Positions 34,131 through 44,600 of a DNA stretch of 64,000 bases are shown one piece after another. The position numbers and the translations under genes were made by a program. The DNA is taken from positions 37,825 through 101,824 of the forward strand of contig CAIXFN010000052.1 of NCBI GenBank assembly GCA_903918755.1. The letters are read 5' to 3'. This stretch comes from an uncultured Pedosphaera sp. (GTDB lineage: Bacteria; Verrucomicrobiota; Verrucomicrobiia; Limisphaerales; Pedosphaeraceae). Within the stretch, counting starts at the first letter, position 1; every line of letters begins with the position of its first letter. The notes below the pieces were generated by a model. It saw nothing but the letters and a program-made list of their open reading frames with translations. It had not been told where the DNA came from and did not search any database.

Positions 34131-35474
34131 TCAGCCCCCGAGCGAGGTGGGATCGCTCACATCGCCCTTGTTGAAATCAACATACTCCTCGGTCAGATCG
34201 CCCGTATACATTACCGCCGCCGCGCGGCCGAGGTTCAGGTGGATGTGCAGGTCAAACTCCTTTTTCGCCGTGATCGCGCATAACGCCGCGAAAGACGTCC
34301 GGGTGGGCTGGCCCTTTTTCAGCGCGTAAGTCAGTTTTGCGCTGCCGGGCAGGCTGTAGGCCACGTCCACCTTTTCTTCGACGATGGTTGCCGGGGAATA
34401 ACCCAGCGCGCAAAGAATCCGGCCCCAATTGGGATCGCCGCCAAACCAACTGGTTTTCACCAAAGCGCTGTTGGCCACCGCGCGGGCCGCGGCGTCCGCA
34501 TCCGCGAAGTTTTTAGCTCCGGCCACGCGCACGGTGACGAACCGGGTCACGCCCTCGCCGTCCCGTACGATCATTTTGGCGAGTTCCAGGCACACATGAT
34601 TCAGCGCCGTTTGGAAAGCGGCCAGATCCGCGCGCCGGGAACGGGTGATGGTGGCATTGCCAGCACAGCCATTGGCCAGCACGAGTACGGTGTCGTTCGT
34701 GCTCATGTCCCCATCCACCGTGATGCGGTTGAAACTGTTGGCCACCGCCTCGGCCAGCGCGGCCTTGAGCGTGGCCGAATCAATCGCGGCGTCGGTGGTG
34801 ATGAAACTGAGCATCGTGGCGTGCAGCCCGCCGTGCGGAGCCGCGGCCGGTCGCGCCCCGGTGGGGCTCATGCCGGGCTGAATCATCCCGGCCCCCTTGC
34901 AGATGCCGCCGATCCGGACCGGCCGCCCGCCGATCTGCGTCTCCACGGCGATGGTTTTGGGCCGCGTGTCGCTGGTCATGATGGCTTCCGCCACGTGCGC
35001 GGCGGATTCTTCGGAAGCATCGAGGATCGCGGCCGCGGCGCGGATGCCTTTCACCACGTTGGGCATGGGCATCGTCACGCCGATGCGTCCGGTCGAGGCC
35101 ACCAACACCTGTTCTTCCGCCAGGCCGCATAATTGGGCGGTCACGGCGGTCATGCGCCGGGCGTCCTTCAGGCCCCGTTCGCCGGTGCAGGCGTTGGCAT
35201 TCCCGGAATTGACCACGATCGCCTGCGCCGTCGCTTGGGCGGCGCGCACCAGACTGATTTTGACCGGCGCGGCGCACACCCGGTTGGTGGTGAATAATCC
35301 CGCGACCGTGGCGGGGGTGGACGACACGATCAAAGCCAGGTCGCGTTTAGGTCCCTTGTTCGAACCTTTGCCCGTGCCAAGGCGTTTAATATCACAAAAC
35401 ACGCCGGCGGCGCGAAAGCCTTGCGGCGCGGTGATGGATCCGGTCAGGGGGAGGAGCGGGTTGATTTTCTTCAT
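34131..35474 (-). CDS. argJ: Bifunctional glutamate N-acetyltransferase/amino-acid acetyltransferase
   Basis: With ATG 35474 the protein has 447 residues. ArgJ motifs: FTTNRVCAAPV, VVNSGNANACTGERG, VLVASTGRIGV and the autocleavage site HATMLSFITTDAA, where Thr 220 becomes the N-terminal nucleophile of the beta chain. NDTVLVLANG and GDPNWGRILCALGYS follow. It recycles the acetyl group from N-acetylornithine to glutamate (linear-to-cyclic pathway) and may also use acetyl-CoA, replacing argA and argE. The longer frame to 35555 lacks family similarity. It lies between argC (49-base gap) and argB. Confidence 0.95.
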   Translation of the reverse strand: MKKINPLLPLTGSITAPQGFRAAGVFCDIKRLGTGKGSNKGPKRDLALIVSSTPATVAGLFTTNRVCAAPVKISLVRAAQATAQAIVVNSGNANACTGERGLKDARRMTAVTAQLCGLAEEQVLVASTGRIGVTMPMPNVVKGIRAAAAILDASEESAAHVAEAIMTSDTRPKTIAVETQIGGRPVRIGGICKGAGMIQPGMSPTGARPAAAPHGGLHATMLSFITTDAAIDSATLKAALAEAVANSFNRITVDGDMSTNDTVLVLANGCAGNATITRSRRADLAAFQTALNHVCLELAKMIVRDGEGVTRFVTVRVAGAKNFADADAAARAVANSALVKTSWFGGDPNWGRILCALGYSPATIVEEKVDVAYSLPGSAKLTYALKKGQPTRTSFAALCAITAKKEFDLHIHLNLGRAAAVMYTGDLTEEYVDFNKGDVSDPTSLGG

Positions 35475-35523
35475 GGCAGAATGCGGGAGGCGGCGGGCGG
35501 AAGGAGAAAAAGCGATTCCAGGA

Positions 35524-36588
<1,065 letters not shown>

Positions 36589-36616
36589 GGCTGAAATAGT
36601 GCGTTACTTGTGGCGG

Positions 36617-36651
36617 AAAAAGAAAAACCCCGCAAGGTCGATCTTGCGGGG
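36617..36651 (-). terminator. Rho-independent terminator of rplM-rpsI
   Basis: On the minus strand a 9-bp stem CCCCGCAAG / CTTGCGGGG (36651-36643 with 36636-36628) and a 6-base loop are followed by TTTTTCTTTTT. It is the clearest intrinsic terminator in the window. It ends only 28 bases before argC. Confidence 0.9.
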
Positions 36652-36670
36652 GTGAAAATTGCAAACCAGA

Positions 36671-37066
36671 TCAACGCTTGCTGTACTGGAAGCGCTTGCG
36701 GGCGCCGGGTTGGCCGTACTTCTTGCGCTCCCGCTTGCGGGGATCGCGGGTCAGCAGGCCGTCCGCTTTGAGCGTGGGACGCAGGTTGATGTCCGCTTCG
36801 ATCAGCGCGCGGGCGATGCCATGGCGCACTGCGCCGGCCTGGCCGTTGGGGCCGCCACCCTGCACATTGACGCGGATGTCATACTTGCCGGTCAGGGCAG
36901 TAATGACCAAGGGTTGGTTGACCACCATGCGGAGGGACTCCGTGGGGAAATAGACTTCAATCGTGCGGCCGTTCACCGTGAACTTGCCGGTGCCGCTGGC
37001 GATGCGCACGCGGGCGACGGCAGTCTTGCGCCGACCCGTGCCGAGGAATTCCGTGGTTTCTGCCAT
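36671..37066 (-). CDS. rpsI: 30S ribosomal protein S9
   Basis: 131 residues: [16 protein letters not shown] at the start, [20 protein letters not shown] in the middle and the invariant basic tail [16 protein letters not shown] that reaches the P-site tRNA. These are universal S9 features. It is the second gene of the rplM-rpsI operon (16-base gap) and is followed by a strong terminator. The order L13-S9 is conserved in most bacteria. Confidence 0.97.
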   Translation of the reverse strand: MAETTEFLGTGRRKTAVARVRIASGTGKFTVNGRTIEVYFPTESLRMVVNQPLVITALTGKYDIRVNVQGGGPNGQAGAVRHGIARALIEADINLRPTLKADGLLTRDPRKRERKKYGQPGARKRFQYSKR

Positions 37067-37082
37067 AAAATCAGTTTCTTAA

Positions 37083-37517
37083 TTAGCTCTTCGGGGCGAG
37101 GGTCGCGGGCTGCTGGGCACTGTGAGGGTGCTCGCCGCCGGCATAAACTTTCAACTTGGTCATCAGGACCCGGCCGAGGCGATTCTTCGGCACCATGCCG
37201 CGGACGGCGTGGGTGATGAGGCGCTCGGGAGTGCGGGCACGGACTTGGGCCACGGTGCGATAACGCTCGCCGCCCTTCCAGCCGGAATAGGTCATGAACG
37301 TTTTGGCGTTCTCTTTTTTGCCGGTCAGCGCCACCTTGTCCGCATTAATGACGACGACAAAGTCGCCCGCGTCCAAATGGGCGGTGTAAACCGGCTTGTT
37401 CTTACCGCGCAACACGTCGGCGATCTGCACTGCCAAACGGCCCAAAATGGCTCCGTTGGCATCAATGACGTGCCACTTGCGCTGGTCCAAATTAACTTTC
37501 GGCAAATACGTTTTCAT
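37083..37517 (-). CDS. rplM: 50S ribosomal protein L13
   Basis: With ATG 37517 (AGGA about seven bases upstream) the protein has 144 residues: MKTYLPKVNLDQRKWHVIDA, GRLAVQIADVLRGKNKPVYT, GDFVVVINADKVALTGKK and RMVP-like RGMVPKNRLGR typical of L13. The frame could extend 18 residues upstream, but that segment is hydrophobic and not family-like. L13 is an early assembly protein of the large subunit and in E. coli represses its own operon through the mRNA leader. First gene of the operon with rpsI. Confidence 0.97.
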   Translation of the reverse strand: MKTYLPKVNLDQRKWHVIDANGAILGRLAVQIADVLRGKNKPVYTAHLDAGDFVVVINADKVALTGKKENAKTFMTYSGWKGGERYRTVAQVRARTPERLITHAVRGMVPKNRLGRVLMTKLKVYAGGEHPHSAQQPATLAPKS

Positions 37518-37543
37518 CTCAAGTCCTAGCAAAAGGAGTGGAG

Positions 37544-37571
37544 AAACTAGCAAAACCACCACCCAAGTCAA
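37544..37571 (-). promoter_or_regulatory. Candidate promoter of rplM-rpsI
   Basis: Reading the minus strand, TTGACT (37571-37566) and TAGTTT (37549-37544) are 16 bases apart, and TGC just before the -10 box makes it an extended -10. The ATG is 26 bases downstream. The leader also holds two copies of CTAGCAAAA in plus-strand orientation (37526-37534 and 37547-37555), one overlapping the -10 box. Confidence 0.5.
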
Positions 37572-37677
37572 CTACCATTTACATTTTTTTACAGGTTCTT
37601 TCCGCGAAGCTCATGGCGGGATGTTTTGGCGGTCCTTTGCCGCCCTTTTCGAACCCGGTTTTCCCAACTAAAGCCGC

Positions 37678-39300
37678 CTACATCGCCGGATTACGCGGGA
37701 ATTTCGCAAACGGCAGCCGCGCCCCGCGATATTGCGTCTGATCCGCCCGGACCGGCACCGGGGCCAAAAAAAGTGACGCCCCGCTGGCCGCGATCAAATC
37801 ATCCTGATCAATCCCGTCGCCGCTCACCCCGATCGCGCCAATTAATACCCCGTTCCGGTACAGCGGAAAGCCACCCGGAAAAATCGTGATCCCGTTGGGC
37901 AGGTTGGGGTCCGGACTCGCCGCCGTGGTAAAAACCGCGCCGTTCAGCGGATTGGTGGCCGTGAGGGGAGTCGGGGTGAGGATCGAAAACCGCTCCTGCA
38001 AGCCCAGGAACAAGCCCGGCTGGGTATTATTAATACCGGGCGGGTAAAGCCCCTGCGCCAGGAATCCCACCGTGCGGCTGGAATAAGCCCGGTTCGACGC
38101 CGAAAAGAACACCGCCGTCCGGGCCTTCTGCACCGCCACATCCCAACTGAACCGCGTGGTGTTGGGGGAGGTGCAAAAAGTTCCCAACACCACGGGGGCC
38201 ACGCCGTTCGCGTTCGGATTATTCACCACCGTGATGAACACTTCCGCCCGCTCCCCGAGCGGCAAACGGATTCCGGCGCGCGTGGTGCGTGCCCGGTTGG
38301 CCGCTTCATTCAAAATGTTGGTGACCTCCACCGCCGACAACCGCGCCACCCCACCTGGCAGGGGGACCACGGAGGGATCACTGGTGATCGGCTGACGTAA
38401 TTGCCCGGTTACGCCGCCCAAAGTCATCACCGGGTAAGGGTACGCTGCCGGCGTCGCCTGCAAGGCATAAGGCGCCACATTTTTCCCGGGCAGACTGCCA
38501 AACGGAATCACCGCCCCCAAACTGGTCGTGCTCTCATTGTATTCCAGCCGGATGCCATTCACATAAACCAGCGAGCCAAAAATCGCCCCGGGCGGTTGCC
38601 GCCCCGTTTGCCCGGCCAGCGCCACATCTTCCGCGGCACTCGGGCTGCCAATGACCGTCGGGGTCACATCCGTCACCGCCACGCCATCCCCCGCGACGCC
38701 CACCCCACCCACCAGGTGACCGTTTTGGAAGAGCGGCAGGCCGCCGGGTGTGCCGGCGAGACCGCCGGTCAACGGCAGCGGCGGGGCCACCAATGTCAAT
38801 CCCGGGGAACTGCCAAGACTGATGACACTTCCCGGCGCCTTGAATTTATTGATGTCGGAAAAGCCGAGTTGGGAGAAATTCACGCCGACCAATGGGCCGG
38901 GGGGCGTGTTTTCGATTCCGGGCGGAAAATGCTGCTGCACGATGAATCCGGCGGTCCGGGAACTGAAAGCGTTATTATCGCTGCTCAGAAACGCCGCGGT
39001 GCCCGCCTTCGCGATCGCCTCGCCCACCAGAGGGTCCGTGGCGGTGAGATTGGTGTTCAATCCCCAAACACCCAGCACCCAACCCTCGCGGTCCGTAACT
39101 GCCACCACCGCGTTGGTGGCCAGCGGACTGGCCGTCAACGCCTGGGCGCGCGTCATAGCCTGGGCCACGACGCTTTGCACGTCGGTCAAGGCCAGTTGCG
39201 CTTCCGCGACCGGGGCGGCCAGCAGGGCGAACAGCAGGATGCGGCCAACAGGATTCACCGGCGCCAGCATAAACACTTGATTTATTAAAATAAACAACAT
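37678..39300 (-). CDS. Secreted double GlcG/HbpS-type haem-binding protein
   Basis: From ATG 39300 (540 residues; GGGGG seven bases upstream) the protein has a signal peptide (VGRILLFALLAAPVAEAQ) and two GlcG/HbpS-like domains, at ~25-270 and ~300-535. Each copy contains the same ordered pieces: VVAVTDREGWVLGVWG / VFITVVNNPNANG, KAGTAAFLSSDNNAFSSRTA / KARTAVFFSASNRAYSSRTV, an insertion, and a glycine-rich end LPLFQNGHLVGGVGVAGDGV / FPLYRNGVLIGAIGVSGDGI. Such domains bind haem or sense redox state. The gene diverges from the barrel/decahaem operon, so a role in haem handling is plausible. ATG 39270 is an alternative start. Confidence 0.8.
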   Translation of the reverse strand: MLFILINQVFMLAPVNPVGRILLFALLAAPVAEAQLALTDVQSVVAQAMTRAQALTASPLATNAVVAVTDREGWVLGVWGLNTNLTATDPLVGEAIAKAGTAAFLSSDNNAFSSRTAGFIVQQHFPPGIENTPPGPLVGVNFSQLGFSDINKFKAPGSVISLGSSPGLTLVAPPLPLTGGLAGTPGGLPLFQNGHLVGGVGVAGDGVAVTDVTPTVIGSPSAAEDVALAGQTGRQPPGAIFGSLVYVNGIRLEYNESTTSLGAVIPFGSLPGKNVAPYALQATPAAYPYPVMTLGGVTGQLRQPITSDPSVVPLPGGVARLSAVEVTNILNEAANRARTTRAGIRLPLGERAEVFITVVNNPNANGVAPVVLGTFCTSPNTTRFSWDVAVQKARTAVFFSASNRAYSSRTVGFLAQGLYPPGINNTQPGLFLGLQERFSILTPTPLTATNPLNGAVFTTAASPDPNLPNGITIFPGGFPLYRNGVLIGAIGVSGDGIDQDDLIAASGASLFLAPVPVRADQTQYRGARLPFAKFPRNPAM

Positions 39301-39313
39301 CTTAATACCCCCA

Positions 39314-41659
39314 ATGTCGGCCCGCATCACTGCCGCGCAAACACCGGGCAAAGCGACGTGGATCCATTTCCTGGTCATCCCCGCTTTGGCTGTTCTGCCG
39401 TGTAGCGCGGAGCCACCGACAACCCTGACTGCCACCAATGCCCCGAAGCCGCACCAGGCGGTCAGCACCAATGCCCCGCCGGCCGCCCCCGGCGCCTTTA
39501 ATCCGGATCCGAATCCCGTCTTGTTGCCCGAGCCGCCGCCCAGCCCCGGCCGCTGGACCCGCCGCCTGATCATCAGCACCAACGCCCCGCCGGCTCCCGG
39601 CTATAATCCTGATCCGGGCGCCAGCCTGAAAACCGTCCCCGTCGCATCGACGCCGTTGTTCCGGGAACCCGAGCACGCCGTCAGCTTCGCTCCACCTTCG
39701 ATTCCGCCCGGCTTGGAATTGCCCCGCCCCGGCGTCCGCGGTGGCGAGCTAAATCCATCCCCGCCCCCCGCGCCGCGCAGTTTTGGCACCGATCCGCTCC
39801 CGGAGGAACTGGCTCTGCCGCGCTCCAATACCCGGCGTGAGCTGCTGGTCAACCAGGAGTTCCGCGCCACGGGTTATGACGGCACCTTGACCAATTACCC
39901 GGCCAACACCGTCCCGCGCCCCGACCGCTGGCGGATCGGCTTTGTGCCCTGGCAACGTTACACCAGCGGCGTGGTGGATCAGCCGTATGAGAGCCCCGCA
40001 CCGCACCTCTGGCACCCGTATCAGCAAAGCGTGTTGAAGGGCGATCTCCCCATCATTGGCCAGGATATTTTCCTGAACCTGACCGCCTCCTCCGAAACCG
40101 TAACGGAATTCCGCCGCGTTCCCACGGGCAGCATGGTCAGTAGTTCCGCCGCGGGCGCGTATGATTTTTTCGGGGAAGGCGACCAGATCGCCATCCAAAA
40201 CAAACTGGGCCTCTCGTTTAACTTTTTCCAGGGCGAAACAGTTTTCCGGCCGATCGACTGGGCGGTTTTTGTCGAGCCGGTTTTCAATGTCAACTATTTG
40301 CAGGCGCGGGAAACGGGCGTGGTGTCGCCGGATCCGCGCGGCGTCCTCGGCGGCAATAATAACACGCCCCCGCCCGGCAACGGTTTCGTGCAAAACCCCG
40401 GCGATATCACCACCCTGCTCAACGGCCAGACCGGCACGGCCAACAGCTACCGGGACACCCGCAGCACCCAGCGCACCCGCACTTACGCTTCGCTGCAACA
40501 AGCGTTCGCTGAAGTCCATCTCGCCAACCTGTCCGAGAATTTTGATTTTCTGTCTCTGCGAGTCGGCAACCAGCCGTTCAACGCCGATTTCCGCGGGTTC
40601 CTGTTTAATGACGTCAACCTCGGCGCGCGCCTGTTCGGGAATTACCAGAATAATCTTTACCAGTATAACCTCGCGCTCTTCGACATGCGGGAAAAGGACA
40701 CGGATTCGGAACTGAATACTTTCAATACCCGCCATCAGGAGGTGCTCGTGGCCAATGTGTATCGGCAGGACTTCATCTGGTCCGGCTACACAGTGGAAGG
40801 CAGTTTCCTGGCCAACTTCGACCATGGTGGCTTGCACTACGATGACAATGGCGGCCTCGTGCGCCCCGCCCCCATTGGCAACGCCGTCCCCCACCGCGAG
40901 CAAGTCTATTATTTGGGTTGGGGCGGCGACGGCCATATCGGCCGGTTCAATCTCTCCCATCAATTCTACCAGGCGTTCGGCCACGATGATCTCAACGGAC
41001 TCGCCGCCCGCCCCGTGGACATCAATGCCCAAATGGGCGCCCTCGAGCTTTCCTACGACGAGGACTGGGCCCGCTACAAAGCCTCATTCTTCTATGCCTC
41101 CGGCGGCGGCAACGCCGGGCAAAGCCAGGCGGGGGGTTTTGATACGATTGTGGACAACCCCAATTTCACCGGTGGTCCTTTCAGTTATTGGACGCGGCAG
41201 GGGTTCAATCTCGCTGGCAGCCTCGTGAATCTCAAGACGCCGCAAAGCCTCGTGCCGGATCTCCGCACCAGCAAGACCGAGGGCCAGGCCAATTTCGTCA
41301 ACCCCGGGGTGTTCATTTACGGCCTCGGCGCGGAGTTTGATCTCACGCCCAAGCTCCGCACTTTCTTTAATGCGAATTACATCCGACTGGCCGACACCGC
41401 GCCGGTCGAAACGGCCCTGCAAACGGCCGGCATCGACCCCGAAATCGGTTTCGACCTGAGCCTCGGTCTGCAGTATCGCCCTCTCCTCACGGATAATATC
41501 ATTATCTCCGCCGGCTTCGGCACCCTGATCCCGGGGCGCGGTTTCCGGCAGATCTACACCAACGGCAACAATCCGGTGCCGGGCTTTGGGGCGGATCGTT
41601 CCGGTCCCAGCGACAGCTTTTTCTACAGCGGATTGATCGCCGTCACTTTCACTTACTAG
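39314..41659 (+). CDS. Large outer-membrane beta-barrel protein with Pro-rich N-terminus
   Basis: The 781-residue protein has a signal peptide (IHFLVIPALAVLPCSAEP), then ~150 residues rich in Pro, Asn, Thr and Ala with two near-copies of STNAPPA-PG-NPDP. From ~200 on it is strand-rich with alternating polar/hydrophobic pattern (FDFLSLRVGNQPFNADFRG, YQYNLALFDMREKDTDSELN, ARYKASFFYASGGGN) and ends GLIAVTFTY, an aromatic C-terminus for BAM insertion. The frame is followed after 2 bases by the decahaem gene, the usual layout for porin-cytochrome conduits such as MtrAB, though sequence similarity to MtrB is not apparent. Start ATG 39314 is 13 bases from the divergent gene's start, which is unusually tight. 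Confidence 0.75.
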   Translation: MSARITAAQTPGKATWIHFLVIPALAVLPCSAEPPTTLTATNAPKPHQAVSTNAPPAAPGAFNPDPNPVLLPEPPPSPGRWTRRLIISTNAPPAPGYNPDPGASLKTVPVASTPLFREPEHAVSFAPPSIPPGLELPRPGVRGGELNPSPPPAPRSFGTDPLPEELALPRSNTRRELLVNQEFRATGYDGTLTNYPANTVPRPDRWRIGFVPWQRYTSGVVDQPYESPAPHLWHPYQQSVLKGDLPIIGQDIFLNLTASSETVTEFRRVPTGSMVSSSAAGAYDFFGEGDQIAIQNKLGLSFNFFQGETVFRPIDWAVFVEPVFNVNYLQARETGVVSPDPRGVLGGNNNTPPPGNGFVQNPGDITTLLNGQTGTANSYRDTRSTQRTRTYASLQQAFAEVHLANLSENFDFLSLRVGNQPFNADFRGFLFNDVNLGARLFGNYQNNLYQYNLALFDMREKDTDSELNTFNTRHQEVLVANVYRQDFIWSGYTVEGSFLANFDHGGLHYDDNGGLVRPAPIGNAVPHREQVYYLGWGGDGHIGRFNLSHQFYQAFGHDDLNGLAARPVDINAQMGALELSYDEDWARYKASFFYASGGGNAGQSQAGGFDTIVDNPNFTGGPFSYWTRQGFNLAGSLVNLKTPQSLVPDLRTSKTEGQANFVNPGVFIYGLGAEFDLTPKLRTFFNANYIRLADTAPVETALQTAGIDPEIGFDLSLGLQYRPLLTDNIIISAGFGTLIPGRGFRQIYTNGNNPVPGFGADRSGPSDSFFYSGLIAVTFTY

Positions 41660-41661
41660 GC

Positions 41662-44600
41662 ATGAATATTTCCTTCCAGCTTTCGCGCCTCCGGCCCTCC
41701 CGAAGGACCAACCGCTTCGGTCTTTGGGCGGCCAGCCTCCTGGTGGCGTTGCGGCTGACCGCCGCCGATTCCGACTCCCGCCCGCCGGAAGAAGTCGGCT
41801 CCGGCCCGGCCATCTCGGTCGCCAAGAGCCTGCCACTCGCACCCGGTCACGTGGGGCCCGCACCCAATCTCATCGACCAACCGCTCACGGAGGTGGCCCG
41901 CAAATCCCGCGGTTGCCTGGAGTGCCACACCGGCAGCGAATCCATGCACGCCTCGCCCAATGTGGTCCTGGGCTGCACCGATTGCCACGGCGGCAACGCC
42001 ACCCCCGGCCTGCAGCAGAAGCAGGCGCATGTCGCCCCGCGCAATCCCGTTTTCTGGGAAAGCTCCGCCAATCCGAACGACTCCTCCGTCCTCCTCAATC
42101 ACGAGTCCCCCGAATTCATCCAGTTCGTGAATCCCGGCGATCTCCGCGTCGCGGACAAAACATGCGGTCCCTGCCACGCCGAGATCGTCAAAAATGTCGG
42201 CCACAGCATGATGCGCCACGGGAGCATGCTCTGGGGTGCCGCTCTTTATAACAACGGCGCGTATCCGGCCAAGAATTACCGGTTCGGCCAGGCGTACGGA
42301 CTCAATGGCGTGCCGCTCCGCCTCGAGAGCCCCATCCCGGTCACGGCGCAGATGACCGAGGAACACGGGATCCTGCCGTTCATTGATCCCCTACCCCGTT
42401 TTGCCATCAGCCAGCCCAGCAACATTCTCCGCATCTTTGAGCGGGGTGGGGAAAAACAATTGTCGCTGGGCAATCCCGATCCGTTCGAGGAACCGGGCAA
42501 ACCCGCCCGCCGCCTGAGCGAGCGCGGCATGGGCACGTTGAACCGCATCGACCCCGTGGTGCTGAATCTCCAAAAGACCCGGCTCCACGATCCACTGCTG
42601 GATTTCATAGGCTCGAACAACCACCCGGGGGATTATCGCAGCAGCGGCTGCACCGCCTGCCACGTGGTTTACGCCAACGACCGTTCCCCCACCCACTCCG
42701 GGTGGTACGCCAAATACGGTCACCAGGGGCTCAGCTTTTCGGCGGACAAAACCATCCGCAAGGACGAGCGCGGCCATCCCATCAAGCATCAGTTCACCCG
42801 CGCCATTCCCACCAGCCAGTGCATGAACTGCCACATGCACCAGGGCAACCTGTTCGTGAATCCCTACCTCGGTTACACCTGGTGGGACCAGGAATCCGAC
42901 GGCGAATTCATGTATCCGGCGAAACAAAAAAATCCCACGCCGGAGGAGTTGGTGGAGGCCCTGCGCAATAATCCCGAAGCCGCCGCCGCCCGCGGGTTGT
43001 GGGGCGACCTCGATTTTCTGGAAAAGGTGTCCGAGCTCAATCCCAAGTTGAAACACACCCAGTTCGCCGATTACCACGGTCACGGCTGGATCTTCCGCGC
43101 GGTGTTCAAGCATGACCGCGAAGGCAATCTGCGCGACCGCCAGGAAAATGTCATCTCGCACAACGACCCGCAAAAATTTGCCAAAGCCGTCCATCTCCAG
43201 GACGAGCATCTCCGCCACGGCATGCAGTGCTCCGACTGCCATTTCGACAAGGATGTCCACGGCAACGGCCTCCTTTACGGCGAACCACGCGCCGCGACCA
43301 CGATCGAATGCATCGATTGCCACGGCACGATCCAAAGCCGCCCCACGCTCATCACCACCGGCAACGGCGGCAAGATTGACCTCCGCACCAACAACACCGC
43401 CAGCGGTCCCCGGTTCTTCTGGTCGGGTAAGAAATTATTCCAACGCTCCACCATGGCCCCGGACCTGATCTGGGAAGTGCCGCAGACCGTGGACACCATT
43501 GATCCCTCGTCCTCCCATTACAATCCCAAGTCCGCCTACGCCAAGACCCTCCGGCGCGACGGCCAGAACTGGGGCGCGGTGCCGCAGACCGATTGCCGCC
43601 GCGAACTGGCGCATGACAACGCCAACATTTCCTGCCAGGTGTGCCATTCCTCCTGGGCCACCGCCTGCTTCGGCTGCCACCTCCCCATGCGCGCCAACCA
43701 GAAGGTGCCGCTGAACAAATTCGAAGGCGTCACCACCCGCAATTACACCAGCTACAATCCGCAGGTGGTGCGCGACGACGTTTTCCAACTGGGTGTGGAC
43801 GCCACCTACAAGGATCACCGCCTGGCCGTGCTGCGCTCCTCCTCCGCCGTGATCGTCAGCTCCCAAAACGCCAATCGCGAATGGATCTATTCACAGCAAC
43901 AGACCATCAGTTCCGACGGCTACAGCGGCCAGGCCTACAATCCCCACCTGCCCCACACCACCAGCGGCGTGGGCACCACCAAGGAATGCGCCGATTGCCA
44001 TGTGGCCAAGGCCAATGACAACAACGCCTGGCTGGCTTCCCTGCTCGGGTTCGGCACCGGCACGGTCAATTTCTTCGGCCGCTACGCCTACGTCGGCGAA
44101 GGCAAGGGCGGGCTCGACGCGGTGATCTGGACGGAACAGGACGAACCGCAGGCCGCGCTCGGCAGTCACTTGCACAAGATCGCCTACCCGGACAATTACC
44201 AGGCCCACGCCACCTCCCACCGCGGCCAGCTCCAGGAAGCCCACCACAAGGACGCCCGGGAGATTCTCGACGTGCAGTTGCGCGGCGAATACCTCTACAC
44301 GGCCAACGGCCCCGATGGTTTCGAGGTGTTCGATGTGGCCAATATCGATCAGAAGGGCTTTTCCGAGCGCATCAGCACCGCCCCGGTTTCGCAGCTCGGT
44401 CAGCGCACGTATATCCGTACCAAATACGCCACCAGCGTCACCCTCCCCAGCACTCTGGGCGTGGACCCCCTCCGCCTCCATCAACCGGAGAATCAGGAAC
44501 AAACCGTCAGTCTCCTCTACGCCTGGGTGTTCATCACGGACCGCGAGGAGGGCCTGGTGATGACAACCGTCGGCACGTTGTTGGACGGCAACCCCGGCAA

